Positions 15,902-24,077 of a stretch of DNA of 35,390 nt are shown here, one piece after another. The DNA comes from Burkholderiales bacterium (GTDB taxonomy: Bacteria > Pseudomonadota > Gammaproteobacteria > Burkholderiales > Burkholderiaceae_C). How positions within the stretch are numbered: the stretch's first letter is position 1; the number at the start of each line of letters is the position of its first letter. The stretch is from assembly GCA_016195825.1 (NCBI GenBank), contig JACPYV010000185.1, positions 1 through 35,390 of the forward strand, given 5' to 3'. Below the pieces are notes generated by a model. The model made no database searches. It was not told the DNA's origin and saw only the letters and a program-made list of their open reading frames with translations. The position numbers and the translations under genes were made by a program.

Positions 15902-18076
15902 TCAGGCGGCGGAATTGTCAGGGCGCGATGTGGAATTCGTACGAATCCATCGCCAGGTGGCGCCGACGGCCTGGCGGGCAAGGCCAAGCGCGCCGCGGAC
16001 GGTGAATGGGTCGTAGGCGACGAGGCCGATGCGCTCGCGCCGCTGACTCATCCACGCGGCCTTGTAGGGGTAGTCGCCGATCAGGTAGTCGATTTCCTGC
16101 ACGTGATCGATGTCGAGCGCTTGTTCCATCAGCAGCGCGGTCAGCAGCGTGCCCGGAGCGAGGGCCTTGTAGGCCTCGTCATAGGCAAGCTTGTAGATGT
16201 CAGCGCGGCCGTTGGCGACGATCCAGATCTGGGCGGCCACGGGCTTGTCGCCCAGCCAGGCCAGGCCGAGTCGCAGCCAGCCGCGCCGGGCGCACAGTCG
16301 GATCAGGCCGGGCATGAAGTCAGGGTAGGGCTCGGGCACCTTCCAGCTCCGCGCATAGACGGACTGGTACGCAGCCAAAGCCGCTTCCAGGCGTTCTCCG
16401 CCCTGCACGATCTCCAGCCGCCCACCCTCGAGCGCGAACTTCCGGGTATTGCGCTTGATCGTGCTGCGCACCTGGCCGCTGCGATCCTGCAGGTAGTCGG
16501 CCCAGTTCTGATGGACCGGTTCATACCAGTTGCCGAAGGCGAAATAGGCATGGGTGCTGAGGCCGGCCAGTGCAAGCGCGCGCTTGAGCAGCGCAAACTC
16601 GCGCGACAGCGGGTCCATGGGCGAGAAGCGATAGGCCGCGGCGCCCGCCCCGTCCCGCCGTAGTGCCCGCGTAAGCGGCAGCAGATCTTCCGCTTCGAGG
16701 CCATCTTCCAGCGCGGGTGCGTAGATCGCGGTGTAGAAGTTGGCCAGCGCGCTGACCTCGCGGCCCAGTGAGCCGGTCTGGGCGACTGTGGGCAGCACGG
16801 CGAGCACCCGGCCTTGGCGACGCAGCACGTGCAGTCGTACTTCGTGGCGCTGCGGCTCGGCGGCATAGACGGTGTCCACGAGATGGGCGTGCCAGTCCGC
16901 GCCGAACTCGATGTGGCGCCGCTCGGCACGTTGCATCAGCGCAAGCGCGTCGGCCGGCAGTTCACGCACATGGGCGTAGCTGTCGACGTTGGCGCCGCTG
17001 CGGTTGACCATGGTGTCGACGCCAACTGGCTGCTTCCCGCGCCTGAGCCAGCCGCGGGAACCGCGCCTGAGCAAGTCGAAGAAGTGCGGCAGGCCACGGT
17101 GTCGATAGACACTGATGTGATTGATCCAGCGCTGCGATGTGGACCAGGCGAGCTGATCGGCGTTTGCGTCGGTGTAGAACTCCACCTCGCCGCCCTGAAT
17201 GCGCTCGAAGAGGTCTTCCAGCACCCGCAACAACAAGATGCGGCCCGGAGCCAGCCGTTCGAAGGTCTCGTTGTAGGCCGTCTTCAGGATCAAGGCCATG
17301 CGTTCGCGCAGCAGCACCATGCGCGACGCAATGAGGGTGTCACCCAGCCAAAGTTCGTAGATCAGCGCTTCGCCGTGGCCGCCAAACTGCCGCATCACGT
17401 CCTTGTAGAAGCTGCCTTGCGCATCGTCGGCAGCTACGGCAGTACCGATCTGGCCCTTCCAGCCACTGCTCTCCAACGCCGCATATCGCTCCACCGCGTC
17501 CGCCATGTCCTGCGGCGTCGTCGTTACCGTCATGCGAGCGGGCAAGGGTTCGGCCTGCAAGCGCCGCATGTAGCGCCGCATGTTCTTGATCAGGTTGCGC
17601 GGCCGCTGGGCCCAGTAGTCATCGAAGCCATGGCGCAGGCTGACGCTCATGGTGAGGGCATGAGGCAGGCAGCGTACGGGGCGCCCAGGCAGTTCGCGCA
17701 GATCGCAGAAGCGGGGGTCGTTGCACAGCAGATCCAGCTCGCTGGCATAGCCAGGCAGCGCGGCAAACAGACCGCGCATATCCATCCCGGACGGGATGAG
17801 GCTGAGGCCGATCTGCGTTTGAGATGGCAGGAAGCTGGACCAGACGCCCAGGCCGCGTGCATGCCGGTTGATCAGCAGCATGGCGATCGGCCCCGCATCG
17901 TCGCGCGCGACTGCAAGTTGCACCCTGTCTGCCCCGAAATGCCGTATCAGCGCGTCGACAAAAGCGCTGTCCAGCATGGGGTGGCCGCTCATGAGCTGGC
18001 CATTCAAGCGGTCCCAGTCGGCACGATGCTCGCCCAGACCCTGGTCGGCGTCGACGGCGAAGATCTGCCAGATCAT
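15902..18076 (-). CDS. Tandem BioF2/FemAB-like GNAT protein (two related halves)
   Basis: This 724-aa protein is about twice the usual length. The first half carries a BioF2-like domain near 150-300 (FDDYWAQRPRNLIKNMRRYM, YAALESSGWKGQIGTA, EFYTDANADQLAW) and closely matches the single-domain protein at 13175-14200. The second half repeats the layout near 385-690 (NWADYLQDRSGQVRSTIKRN, YQSVYARSWKVPEPYPDF, AAQIWIVANGRADIYKLAYD, EIDYLIGDYPYKAAWM). A basic linker near 336-350 joins them. Both halves look complete. Start: ATG at 18076, because the homologous neighbour begins at the equivalent point; a GTG at 18097 is possible. Predicted soluble acyl- or aminoacyltransferase acting on a glycan or carrier-bound substrate. 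Confidence 0.78.
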   Translation of the reverse strand: MIWQIFAVDADQGLGEHRADWDRLNGQLMSGHPMLDSAFVDALIRHFGADRVQLAVARDDAGPIAMLLINRHARGLGVWSSFLPSQTQIGLSLIPSGMDMRGLFAALPGYASELDLLCNDPRFCDLRELPGRPVRCLPHALTMSVSLRHGFDDYWAQRPRNLIKNMRRYMRRLQAEPLPARMTVTTTPQDMADAVERYAALESSGWKGQIGTAVAADDAQGSFYKDVMRQFGGHGEALIYELWLGDTLIASRMVLLRERMALILKTAYNETFERLAPGRILLLRVLEDLFERIQGGEVEFYTDANADQLAWSTSQRWINHISVYRHRGLPHFFDLLRRGSRGWLRRGKQPVGVDTMVNRSGANVDSYAHVRELPADALALMQRAERRHIEFGADWHAHLVDTVYAAEPQRHEVRLHVLRRQGRVLAVLPTVAQTGSLGREVSALANFYTAIYAPALEDGLEAEDLLPLTRALRRDGAGAAAYRFSPMDPLSREFALLKRALALAGLSTHAYFAFGNWYEPVHQNWADYLQDRSGQVRSTIKRNTRKFALEGGRLEIVQGGERLEAALAAYQSVYARSWKVPEPYPDFMPGLIRLCARRGWLRLGLAWLGDKPVAAQIWIVANGRADIYKLAYDEAYKALAPGTLLTALLMEQALDIDHVQEIDYLIGDYPYKAAWMSQRRERIGLVAYDPFTVRGALGLARQAVGATWRWIRTNSTSRPDNSAA

Positions 18077-18104
18077 GGGAGTCTTGGGGCCTGGCACGAT
18101 GAGT

Positions 18105-19562
18105 TCAGGTGGTGCCCTGCCGCGTCCGGCTCAGGCGTGCGGTGACGAAGGACCGCAGCGCCATGCCCAGGGGGTGCTTGATGGTCAGCAGTGTGGCAGA
18201 CCAGGCGACGGTCGCCATGAACAAGGCGATGCCGAGTTGCGCCAGCCGGGGCAGTTCCAGCCAGAGGCACAGCCCCAACCCGGCCGCTGCAGCGGCGCCG
18301 ACCGCAGCGGTGGTCAGCGCAGACATCCCGATGATCCGGCGCAGTTGTGCCCAGTCAAAGTTGACGCTGGCATGGGCCAGCTTCAACCAGACAATGCCAG
18401 CCAGCAGGGATACCAGGACCATGCTCAGGCACAGGGGGATGACGCCGAACGGACTCGCAACCGCGGCGCATGTGACGGTCAGCACCGCGCTCAATACATT
18501 GCCCCGCAGGACCCTGCGGTTTTGGCCCGTGGCGACGAGCGCTGCCTGGCACACGGTGGTCCACAGCGTGAGCAGCACGCACAGGCCAAGAATGCGCGTA
18601 GGGTTGATGGAGTCGGCCCATTGGCCGCCGTACATCAGCAGCACCAGCGGCTCTGCCATGACCGACAGGAACATGCACAGGGGCCAGCCCACCGCGAGCA
18701 GGTAGGCCATGGCCAGCACGAAGGCCTGGGCGCAGCTCTCGCCGCTACGGTTCAGTGCTGCGAACTTGGCTTCGGCCACGGGGTAGGTCGCATCGGTCAG
18801 TAGCCGGTTGACCATGGACACTAGGCCATTAGCGCGCGAGTAGAAACCCACGCTGGCCATCGACTGCAGCTTGCCGAGCAGGAATTCGGGCGCGCTGGTC
18901 GACGCGGCCGAGAACAGCGACGAGGCGGTTAGCGTGGTGCCAACACCCAGAACACGCCGGACTTCCGAGAACGAAGGCAACCAGGGTACGTTTCTGCGCA
19001 GCGCGATGCCGGCCACGGCCGCCACGCTGACGCCCGCCAGGTTGCCGTAGGCCAGGCTGAGCGCGCCGTGACCGGTGTACGCGGCCCCGACACTGACCCC
19101 GGCCACGAACAGCGTCTGCGTGAGCCTGATCACGGCGACCGCATCGAAGCGCATGTCGCGGATCAGCAAGGCGTAGTTCAGCGAACCGAACGGAATGACC
19201 AGAAAGTTGACCGCGATGACGCTGAGCAGCGACTGCAACAGCGGTTCGCCGAAGTAGCGCGCCAGCGGCGCCGAGAGCAGCAACAGCATGCCGGCGCACA
19301 GGAAGGCCATGCAAAGCTGGACACCCCAGGCGCTTCGCAGGCGCGCCTGCGTCAACTCTTTCTCCTGAATCAGATAGCTGCCGATCCCGAGATCTCGCAT
19401 CGTCGACAACAACGTCGTGAAGATCATCGCCACCGAGAACGTGCCAATCTCCGACGGCTTGAGCAGCCGGGCGATCACCAGCGACGACAGGATATTGATC
19501 GCCAGGCTGGCGTATCGATCCAGAAAGGAGAACAGCAGCGAACGCTTGACCGAGCCGCTCAC
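18105..19562 (-). CDS. Wzx-type lipid-linked oligosaccharide flippase (MOP superfamily)
   Basis: The 485-aa protein has about 12-14 hydrophobic segments, the length and pattern of Wzx/polysaccharide biosynthesis proteins. The N-terminus has SVKRSLLFSFLDRYASL, then VIARLLKPSEIGTFSVAM and DLGIGSYLIQEKELTQ, typical of the family. It should flip undecaprenyl-pyrophosphate-linked repeat units to the periplasm for the ligase/polymerase at 10890-12206. The GTG start at 19562 overlaps the preceding GT2 stop as GTGA. An extended N-terminus in the same frame would be the antisense-like overlap with the GT2 gene and lacks family similarity. Confidence 0.87.
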   Translation of the reverse strand: MSGSVKRSLLFSFLDRYASLAINILSSLVIARLLKPSEIGTFSVAMIFTTLLSTMRDLGIGSYLIQEKELTQARLRSAWGVQLCMAFLCAGMLLLLSAPLARYFGEPLLQSLLSVIAVNFLVIPFGSLNYALLIRDMRFDAVAVIRLTQTLFVAGVSVGAAYTGHGALSLAYGNLAGVSVAAVAGIALRRNVPWLPSFSEVRRVLGVGTTLTASSLFSAASTSAPEFLLGKLQSMASVGFYSRANGLVSMVNRLLTDATYPVAEAKFAALNRSGESCAQAFVLAMAYLLAVGWPLCMFLSVMAEPLVLLMYGGQWADSINPTRILGLCVLLTLWTTVCQAALVATGQNRRVLRGNVLSAVLTVTCAAVASPFGVIPLCLSMVLVSLLAGIVWLKLAHASVNFDWAQLRRIIGMSALTTAAVGAAAAAGLGLCLWLELPRLAQLGIALFMATVAWSATLLTIKHPLGMALRSFVTARLSRTRQGTT

Positions 19563-20452
19563 GATGCGCCCACAGGACGGATCGCCCAGAGCAGCCGACG
19601 CGTGTAGGCGAGGTAGTCGAGCCCTCCGGGGTAGCGGAGGCTGGAGAGATGGTGGCGCCAAGCTTGGCCGGCTTGTCCCTTGGCACGGAAAAAGTCCGAC
19701 AGCAGGTGATGGGCAGCACCCAGTTTGCGGCGAACTCTGGCCGCGACAGGGGCCGGCAGCGGCAAGCGCAGGATCTCCTGGAGCACATCGATATGCGCCA
19801 GTTCATAGGCTTCTGACTTGGACAAGGATTGCGGCGTGTTGTTGATCTTGAAGGTGGGGACGTCGACGAAATCCAGATGCCGTTTCAGCGCCAGTTTGAA
19901 CCCGAGCAATGTCCATTCGATGTAGCGGAATCGCTCGTCGAAGAAATCCTCGCCCACTCGCGCGGTGCGGAACAAACCACCGCAGGACGCCAGCCAGTTG
20001 GTTTCTGCCAGCGCGAGCAGGGGAGCCGGATAGATGCTGGCGAAATCCGTGAGAAAGGGGGTCTCGACTTCACCGTTGAAACGAACCCCGTTGCACACGA
20101 CGCCGTCCGCCTCGGGATGCGCATCGAGATGCGCGCGGCGCAGTGTCAAAGCTCCCGCGAGGTACTCATCGTCATCGTCCAGGAATCCGAAGAATTCGGT
20201 CCGGACTGCTTCGCGGCCTATCCTCTGCGCCCGCGGCGCGCTCCCGACCGACTCGTAAATGACAACCAGGCGATCGTCGTCGCGCAGGGATTCAAGAAGA
20301 TCGGCGTCAAAGCGCGTGCCGTTGACGACCAGGATGACCGCCACCGGCTCGTCGGCCGCAGCCAGGATGCTGTCGATCGCCTTGAGCAGGGATGCCCGCC
20401 GTTTCGACTCGCAAGTCGTGGGGATGATGATGCTGACGCGCGCGGGTTCCAT
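19559..20452 (-). CDS. GT2 family glycosyltransferase
   Basis: The 297-aa GT-A glycosyltransferase has RVSIIIPTTCESKRRASLL at the N-terminus and GFLDDDDEYLAGAL near 95-108, which supplies the metal-binding acidic motif. The middle region LAETNWLASCGGLFRTARVG and FFDERFRYIEWTLLGFKLAL resembles acceptor-side segments of GT2 enzymes. There is no membrane segment, so it is likely cytoplasmic. The ATG at 20452 is 8 bases after the preceding GT2 stop, and its own stop overlaps the flippase start. It probably adds one sugar of the repeat unit. The sugar is not predictable. Confidence 0.82.
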   Translation of the reverse strand: MEPARVSIIIPTTCESKRRASLLKAIDSILAAADEPVAVILVVNGTRFDADLLESLRDDDRLVVIYESVGSAPRAQRIGREAVRTEFFGFLDDDDEYLAGALTLRRAHLDAHPEADGVVCNGVRFNGEVETPFLTDFASIYPAPLLALAETNWLASCGGLFRTARVGEDFFDERFRYIEWTLLGFKLALKRHLDFVDVPTFKINNTPQSLSKSEAYELAHIDVLQEILRLPLPAPVAARVRRKLGAAHHLLSDFFRAKGQAGQAWRHHLSSLRYPGGLDYLAYTRRLLWAIRPVGAS

Positions 20453-20460
20453 CTTGAAAC

Positions 20461-21393
20461 TCAGCGCGATGTGAAGCGCGCGCGCGCGTAATTCAGCCAA
20501 ACCTTGGGCGCCCAGGGTTGATGGCTCAGCGAAATCTTGTAGAACTGCGCCGCAATCTCGCTCGATCCGCGCTGGAGATGGGCGTCAGCAAAGACCCTTG
20601 CCGAGCGGCCAAGCCTGGCTTGCATGATGGCATCGGGAAGGCTGCGGCCATCGCGGTTCTGCAGACCCCAGCGACCGTAGGCATTGCTCAGAATCTTGTA
20701 CTCGAAATTGTTCTGATTGACCGAGCCCGTGATGCTCTGGCCGTGAATGCGATACAGCGCCAGCGACTCGGAAACCCCATGCCACTCCGCCTCGTTGGCC
20801 AGTTTCAGCCACAAATCGTAGTCCTGGCCCTTGCGCAGACTGACATCAAAGCCCCCCACCTTCTGAATCAAGTCCTTGCGCGCGAGGACGGTGGAAGTCC
20901 AGACCTCGCAATCCAGCAGCAGATCGATATACAGCCAGCCGTTGCGGATGGGCTTGCTCACGCGGCCTTGCTCCTGGCAGTCCGCCAGATAGGCATCGGC
21001 AGCGGGGAAATCACCCGTGCCACCGGGCTCCCACAGCGAGAAGCGTGAATACACGAGAGACGCGCCGTCCCGGACCAATGCCCATTGCTTGGCCAGTTTT
21101 TGCGGGTGCCAATAATCATCGGCATCCAGGAAAGCGATGAATTCGGCATTCGCCGCTGCGACGCCGCGGTTGCGTGCGACGGCCGAGCCCTGGTTGGGCT
21201 GCTCGATCAGCCGGACGCGATCCCCATAGGCTTGAACGCGCTTGACCGTGTCGTCACTGGACCCATCGTCCACGACGATCAACTCAATCGTGACGCCGGT
21301 TTGAGCCAGCGCCGAGTCGATGGCCTCATTGATGTAGTCGGCGCTGTTGTACGCCGGCATGACGACGGCAATCTGCGGAGCGGTGAGCGGCAC
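20461..21393 (-). CDS. GT2 family glycosyltransferase
   Basis: The 310-aa GT-A enzyme has VVMPAYNSADYINEAIDSAL at residues 10-29, LIVVDDGSSDDTVKRV near 38-53, AVARNRGVAAANAEFIAFLD and the DAD motif in FLDADDYWHP near 90-99. GFDVSLRKGQDYDLWLKLA near 186-204 is the usual region with the catalytic base. The GTG start at 21393 is 2 bases after the previous stop with CGGAG 10 bases upstream. An in-frame extension to 21471 would cover the end of the TPR gene and is rejected. It likely contributes a sugar to the exopolysaccharide repeat unit. Confidence 0.85.
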   Translation of the reverse strand: MPLTAPQIAVVMPAYNSADYINEAIDSALAQTGVTIELIVVDDGSSDDTVKRVQAYGDRVRLIEQPNQGSAVARNRGVAAANAEFIAFLDADDYWHPQKLAKQWALVRDGASLVYSRFSLWEPGGTGDFPAADAYLADCQEQGRVSKPIRNGWLYIDLLLDCEVWTSTVLARKDLIQKVGGFDVSLRKGQDYDLWLKLANEAEWHGVSESLALYRIHGQSITGSVNQNNFEYKILSNAYGRWGLQNRDGRSLPDAIMQARLGRSARVFADAHLQRGSSEIAAQFYKISLSHQPWAPKVWLNYARARFTSR

Positions 21394-21395
21394 GT

Positions 21396-22076
21396 TCAGC
21401 GCACTCCGGATGAGGCTGGCTCGGGAGCCGAGGCGGCATCTGTGGGCGCATCGGGCGCCGGGTCCGCCCATTTGTGAACGGCTTCCAGCTTGGCTTTCAG
21501 ATCGCCGCGCATCAACCCCATCTTCATTGCCTTCTGCGCGTACAGGAGGGCCTGGTCGTAATTCTTCATGTCGAAATAAATGAGGCCGACGTTGTACATC
21601 GCGAATGGATTGTCGGCCTGGGTATCGCTGACATAGGCTAGATGCCGGCCCACCTCGGTGGATTCGCCGCGGCTGACGAGGAAGGTGGCGAACAGCAGCC
21701 GCACCAGATAGTCGCTGGGCTGAAAGCGCAAAGCGCGCTCATAAAAACAATCGATGGTGTAAGGCGCGCCCTCGGCTGGATTGCGCTTTTCCTTTTCCAC
21801 CAGGCGCTGCATGGCGACCAGGGCGCGGGGGTGATTCGGAAAGGCGCGCAGGGTGTAGCCAATGTCATGACCGAACGCGCCGGTCTTGCGCGTCTGCAGC
21901 ATTTCCACACCGGGCGTGAAGTGCGCACCTTCCACCAAGGACTTTTGATCGTTGCTGGCCGAACGGTAGTCGAAGGGTCCGTAGGCATAGTTCACCAGAG
22001 AGCCGCAAGGGTTCTGTGCCTGCGCATTGGCAAGACCTGCGGCAATCAACCAGGACAAAATAAACCAGGGCTTCAT
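21396..22076 (-). CDS. Secreted tetratricopeptide-like protein, XrtA-locus associated
   Basis: The 226-aa protein has a signal peptide (MKPWFILSWLIAAGLANAQA, cleavage likely after AQA). A conserved N-terminal block follows: NPCGSL, YGPFDYR, VEGAHFTPGVEML, GHDIGYTLRAFPNHPRALVA. Then come two or three TPR-like helical pairs; the clearest is PFAMYNVGLIYFDMKNYDQA near 168-187. The C-terminus is Pro/Ala/Ser-rich. Two cysteines (CGSL and IDCFYERA) could form a disulfide. It probably acts in the periplasm as a protein-interaction factor for glycan assembly or export. The ATG at 22076 overlaps the hydrolase 1 stop (ATGA); an ATG 6 bases upstream is possible. Function is not established. Confidence 0.75.
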   Translation of the reverse strand: MKPWFILSWLIAAGLANAQAQNPCGSLVNYAYGPFDYRSASNDQKSLVEGAHFTPGVEMLQTRKTGAFGHDIGYTLRAFPNHPRALVAMQRLVEKEKRNPAEGAPYTIDCFYERALRFQPSDYLVRLLFATFLVSRGESTEVGRHLAYVSDTQADNPFAMYNVGLIYFDMKNYDQALLYAQKAMKMGLMRGDLKAKLEAVHKWADPAPDAPTDAASAPEPASSGVR

Positions 22077-23023
22077 GGGCATGCTCGCGGTGAGTCCTTG
22101 ATCGAGTTCAGCCAGGCGCACACCGCGATTTCCACGGACTCTGTGTCAGCAATTCGTGAAAAGGTGTGGTCGGCTGCGGCGAGGTCAGTTCGCGTGACGG
22201 CGCTACTGGCGACGAGGCCCGACCAGCCGGGCGCGCTGCCAATATGCTCCAGAAACTCCTTGGCGGTGAAGTCCTCGCCACTGAGTATCAGCAGCACCGG
22301 CCCGCCGAAGGCCCGCAGCCCGTCCGCCATGCGGTCCTGGAAGCTGCGCGAGTCCGTCTGTGCGCCGCCGCCACGGGCGAGCCGCAGGTTGCTGCCCAGC
22401 GTGCGCAGCGCGGTGACGCCCACGCCGCCGCGCAGCAGTTTGAGCCAGAACTCGGGCTCGCGCAGGCGCCGCCAGTAGTAGTGCTTGACATGCGTCTGCG
22501 CCAGCGTGGCCGCAGAACGCACCCAAGGGTTGAGCAGCGCGACACCGGCGATGCGCGGGTCACGGGTCGATGCCAGGTAGAGCAGGGCGGCCGAGGCGGC
22601 GTCGCACAGGCCCCAGAGCACGACGCGCTTGAGCGCGGGTCGGGCGGCCAGCAGGGCGGCGATGGCGGCGGCAATGTCGGCGTCGACGCCGAGGAAGTTG
22701 CGCCTTTCGTCGACCCGGCCGGCGCTGTCGCCCATGCCGCGGTAGTCGAAGCGCAGCGCCACGTACCCGTTCGCGGCCAGGTGGCGGGCCAGCAGCGTGA
22801 ACTGGCGGTGGCTGCCGGCACGGTATTGCGGGCCGCCGACGATGATAAGCACGCCCACCTCGGCCGGCGCGTGCTCGGTCGGCTCGGCCAGGATGCCGAC
22901 CAGTTGCTCGCCTTCGCAGGTGAAGTGCAGTACCGACTCCTTGCCAGTGGAGCCCGGCCGCCCGGCGCCGCCGGCAGCCCCCTCGGGGGGCGGCAAGCCT
23001 GGCAAGTTTTGGGGCTGCGTCAT
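22073..23023 (-). CDS. Alpha/beta hydrolase, exosortase A system-associated (hydrolase 1)
   Basis: The 316-aa alpha/beta-hydrolase has LIIVGGPQYRAGSHRQF near 59-75 (oxyanion region), RFDYRGMGDSAG near 91-102 and a nucleophile elbow GLCDA with Cys140 in place of serine. D251 (LSGEDF) and H286 (AADHTF) complete a plausible Cys-Asp-His triad. Length and motifs match the hydrolase ortholog 1 family of exosortase A loci. The first 26 residues (LPPPEGAAGGAGRPG region) are a repeat-derived extension not expected in the family. The ATG at 23023 overlaps the hydrolase 2 stop (ATGA). It may act on an ACP- or CoA-bound intermediate, given the adjacent ACP and ligase; this is inference. Confidence 0.85.
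   Translation of the reverse strand: MTQPQNLPGLPPPEGAAGGAGRPGSTGKESVLHFTCEGEQLVGILAEPTEHAPAEVGVLIIVGGPQYRAGSHRQFTLLARHLAANGYVALRFDYRGMGDSAGRVDERRNFLGVDADIAAAIAALLAARPALKRVVLWGLCDAASAALLYLASTRDPRIAGVALLNPWVRSAATLAQTHVKHYYWRRLREPEFWLKLLRGGVGVTALRTLGSNLRLARGGGAQTDSRSFQDRMADGLRAFGGPVLLILSGEDFTAKEFLEHIGSAPGWSGLVASSAVTRTDLAAADHTFSRIADTESVEIAVCAWLNSIKDSPRACP
22967..23000 (-). repeat. GC-rich dispersed repeat, copy B (inside hydrolase 1)
   Basis: On the minus strand this reads AGGCTTGCCGCCCCCC then GAGGGGGCTGCCGGCGGC, with a palindromic core CCCCCCGAGGGGGC-like. Its plus-strand segment GCCGGCAGCCCCCTCGG (22970-22986) matches copy C (24167-24183) with one mismatch in 17. It encodes the LPPPEGAAGG segment of hydrolase 1. 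Confidence 0.6.
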
Positions 23024-23823
23024 GCGAGCGCCTCCACCGTGCGGGTCAGCAGCGCCGGGGCGAGTTCGATCTCGCTTGTGGCCCAGAAGCCGGGGCCCGG
23101 CACGAGCTGCGTGCGCACGGTCCAGCCGGCGTCCTGCCAGGACTTGATGGCTTGCTCGCTGACCGGTGTCAGCGCGGCGTCCTCGCGCGTGCTGACTTCC
23201 AGCCACTCGACACGGCCCGGCGCGCCCGTGGGGGCCAGTCTGGCGGCTTCCAGGTCGGATGCCAACCTGGCGCCCAGCCGGTAGCCGGCGATCTCGACGG
23301 TGTGGCCGGCGGCCAATTCGGTTTTCATGCCGTCCATCAACCCCTTGCTGGTGCCACTAGCCATCTCGGCCGCGAGCTTCAGGCGCAGGAACTGCTGCAG
23401 CGCCAGCTTGCCGCTGGTCATCGGCTGCCAGAACAAGTAGTTCAGCGGCCGGCCCCAGTCGGCGGCGCTCAGCAGGCAGCCGGCGCGCAGCCCCCACAGC
23501 CACAGCGGCGCGGCTGGGGCTTTGGTGTCGAGCCAGTCCAGGCCCAGGCGCACGTCGGCCTGCCAGTCAGTCCAGGTCGCGTCGCCGAAGTCGGCCGAGG
23601 AGTCGCCGCAGCCGCGCAGATCGATCTGCAGCACGGCATGCCCGGCCTCGGCCAGCGCGCGGCAGGCCAGCGCGGCCATGCGGCGCGACTTGTTCATCTC
23701 CTCTGCGAACGGGTGCAGATACAGCACCCGGCTGCGCGGCGTGCCCACCGGGGCGTGGAACAGGCAAAGCCGCTGCTCGCCGCCGGCGGCGGACAGGAAG
23801 AAGACGTCGGGATGAGGAATCAA
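23020..23823 (-). CDS. Alpha/beta hydrolase-like protein, exosortase A system-associated (hydrolase 2)
   Basis: The 267-aa protein has the alpha/beta-hydrolase core: RVLYLHPFAEEMNKSRRM near 32-49, LQIDLRGCGDSS near 65-76 and the elbow LWGLRAGCLL near 108-117. The nucleophile position in that elbow is Arg113, not Ser, Cys or Asp, so classical hydrolase chemistry is unlikely, and its role may be structural or regulatory with hydrolase 1. The layout matches the hydrolase ortholog 2 family. The start is a TTG at 23823 that overlaps the ACP stop (TTGA); no ATG or GTG is present near the conserved N-terminus. Confidence 0.82.
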   Translation of the reverse strand: MIPHPDVFFLSAAGGEQRLCLFHAPVGTPRSRVLYLHPFAEEMNKSRRMAALACRALAEAGHAVLQIDLRGCGDSSADFGDATWTDWQADVRLGLDWLDTKAPAAPLWLWGLRAGCLLSAADWGRPLNYLFWQPMTSGKLALQQFLRLKLAAEMASGTSKGLMDGMKTELAAGHTVEIAGYRLGARLASDLEAARLAPTGAPGRVEWLEVSTREDAALTPVSEQAIKSWQDAGWTVRTQLVPGPGFWATSEIELAPALLTRTVEALA

Positions 23824-24077
23824 CCCAGGCGGGCCGCGACGAAGTCGGCCAGTGAGCCCACGGTGGCGAATGTGTCACCGTCGATGTCGTCATCGTCGAC
23901 GACCAGGCCCAGTTGCTCCTCCAGCGCGGTGATGAGGCTGACCACGGCCATCGAGTCCAGCTCGGGCAGGGCGCCGAGCAGGGCGGTGTCGCGGGTGAAG
24001 GTTTGCGCGCGGCCGTCCAGGCTCAGCACGTCGTCGAGAAGCCTGAGCACGTGGCCGAGGACTTGGGCGTTTTCCAT
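23820..24077 (-). CDS. Acyl carrier protein
   Basis: The 85-aa acidic protein has the phosphopantetheine attachment motif ELDSMAVV with Ser42, preceded by TALLGALP and followed by LITALEEQLGLVVDDDDIDG. This is the usual helix II-III arrangement of ACP/PCP domains. It should carry an acyl or aminoacyl thioester, loaded by the divergent AMP-forming ligase at 24266-25855. It is the first gene of the ten-gene minus-strand operon; ATG at 24077. An in-frame extension to 24146 (MDARGVRV) is rejected because it adds unrelated basic residues. Dedicated ACPs are a known component of exosortase A loci. Confidence 0.9.
   Translation of the reverse strand: MENAQVLGHVLRLLDDVLSLDGRAQTFTRDTALLGALPELDSMAVVSLITALEEQLGLVVDDDDIDGDTFATVGSLADFVAARLG

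Noticed and set aside
15883..15987. Upstream extension of the Cys-less AsnB that might restore an N-terminal Cys.
   Set aside because: The 35 added residues contain no Cys and overlap the end of the tandem BioF2 gene.
16814..18145. A 443-codon plus-strand frame opposite the tandem BioF2 gene.
   Set aside because: Antisense shadow; the minus strand has paralogous domains and sits within a coupled operon.
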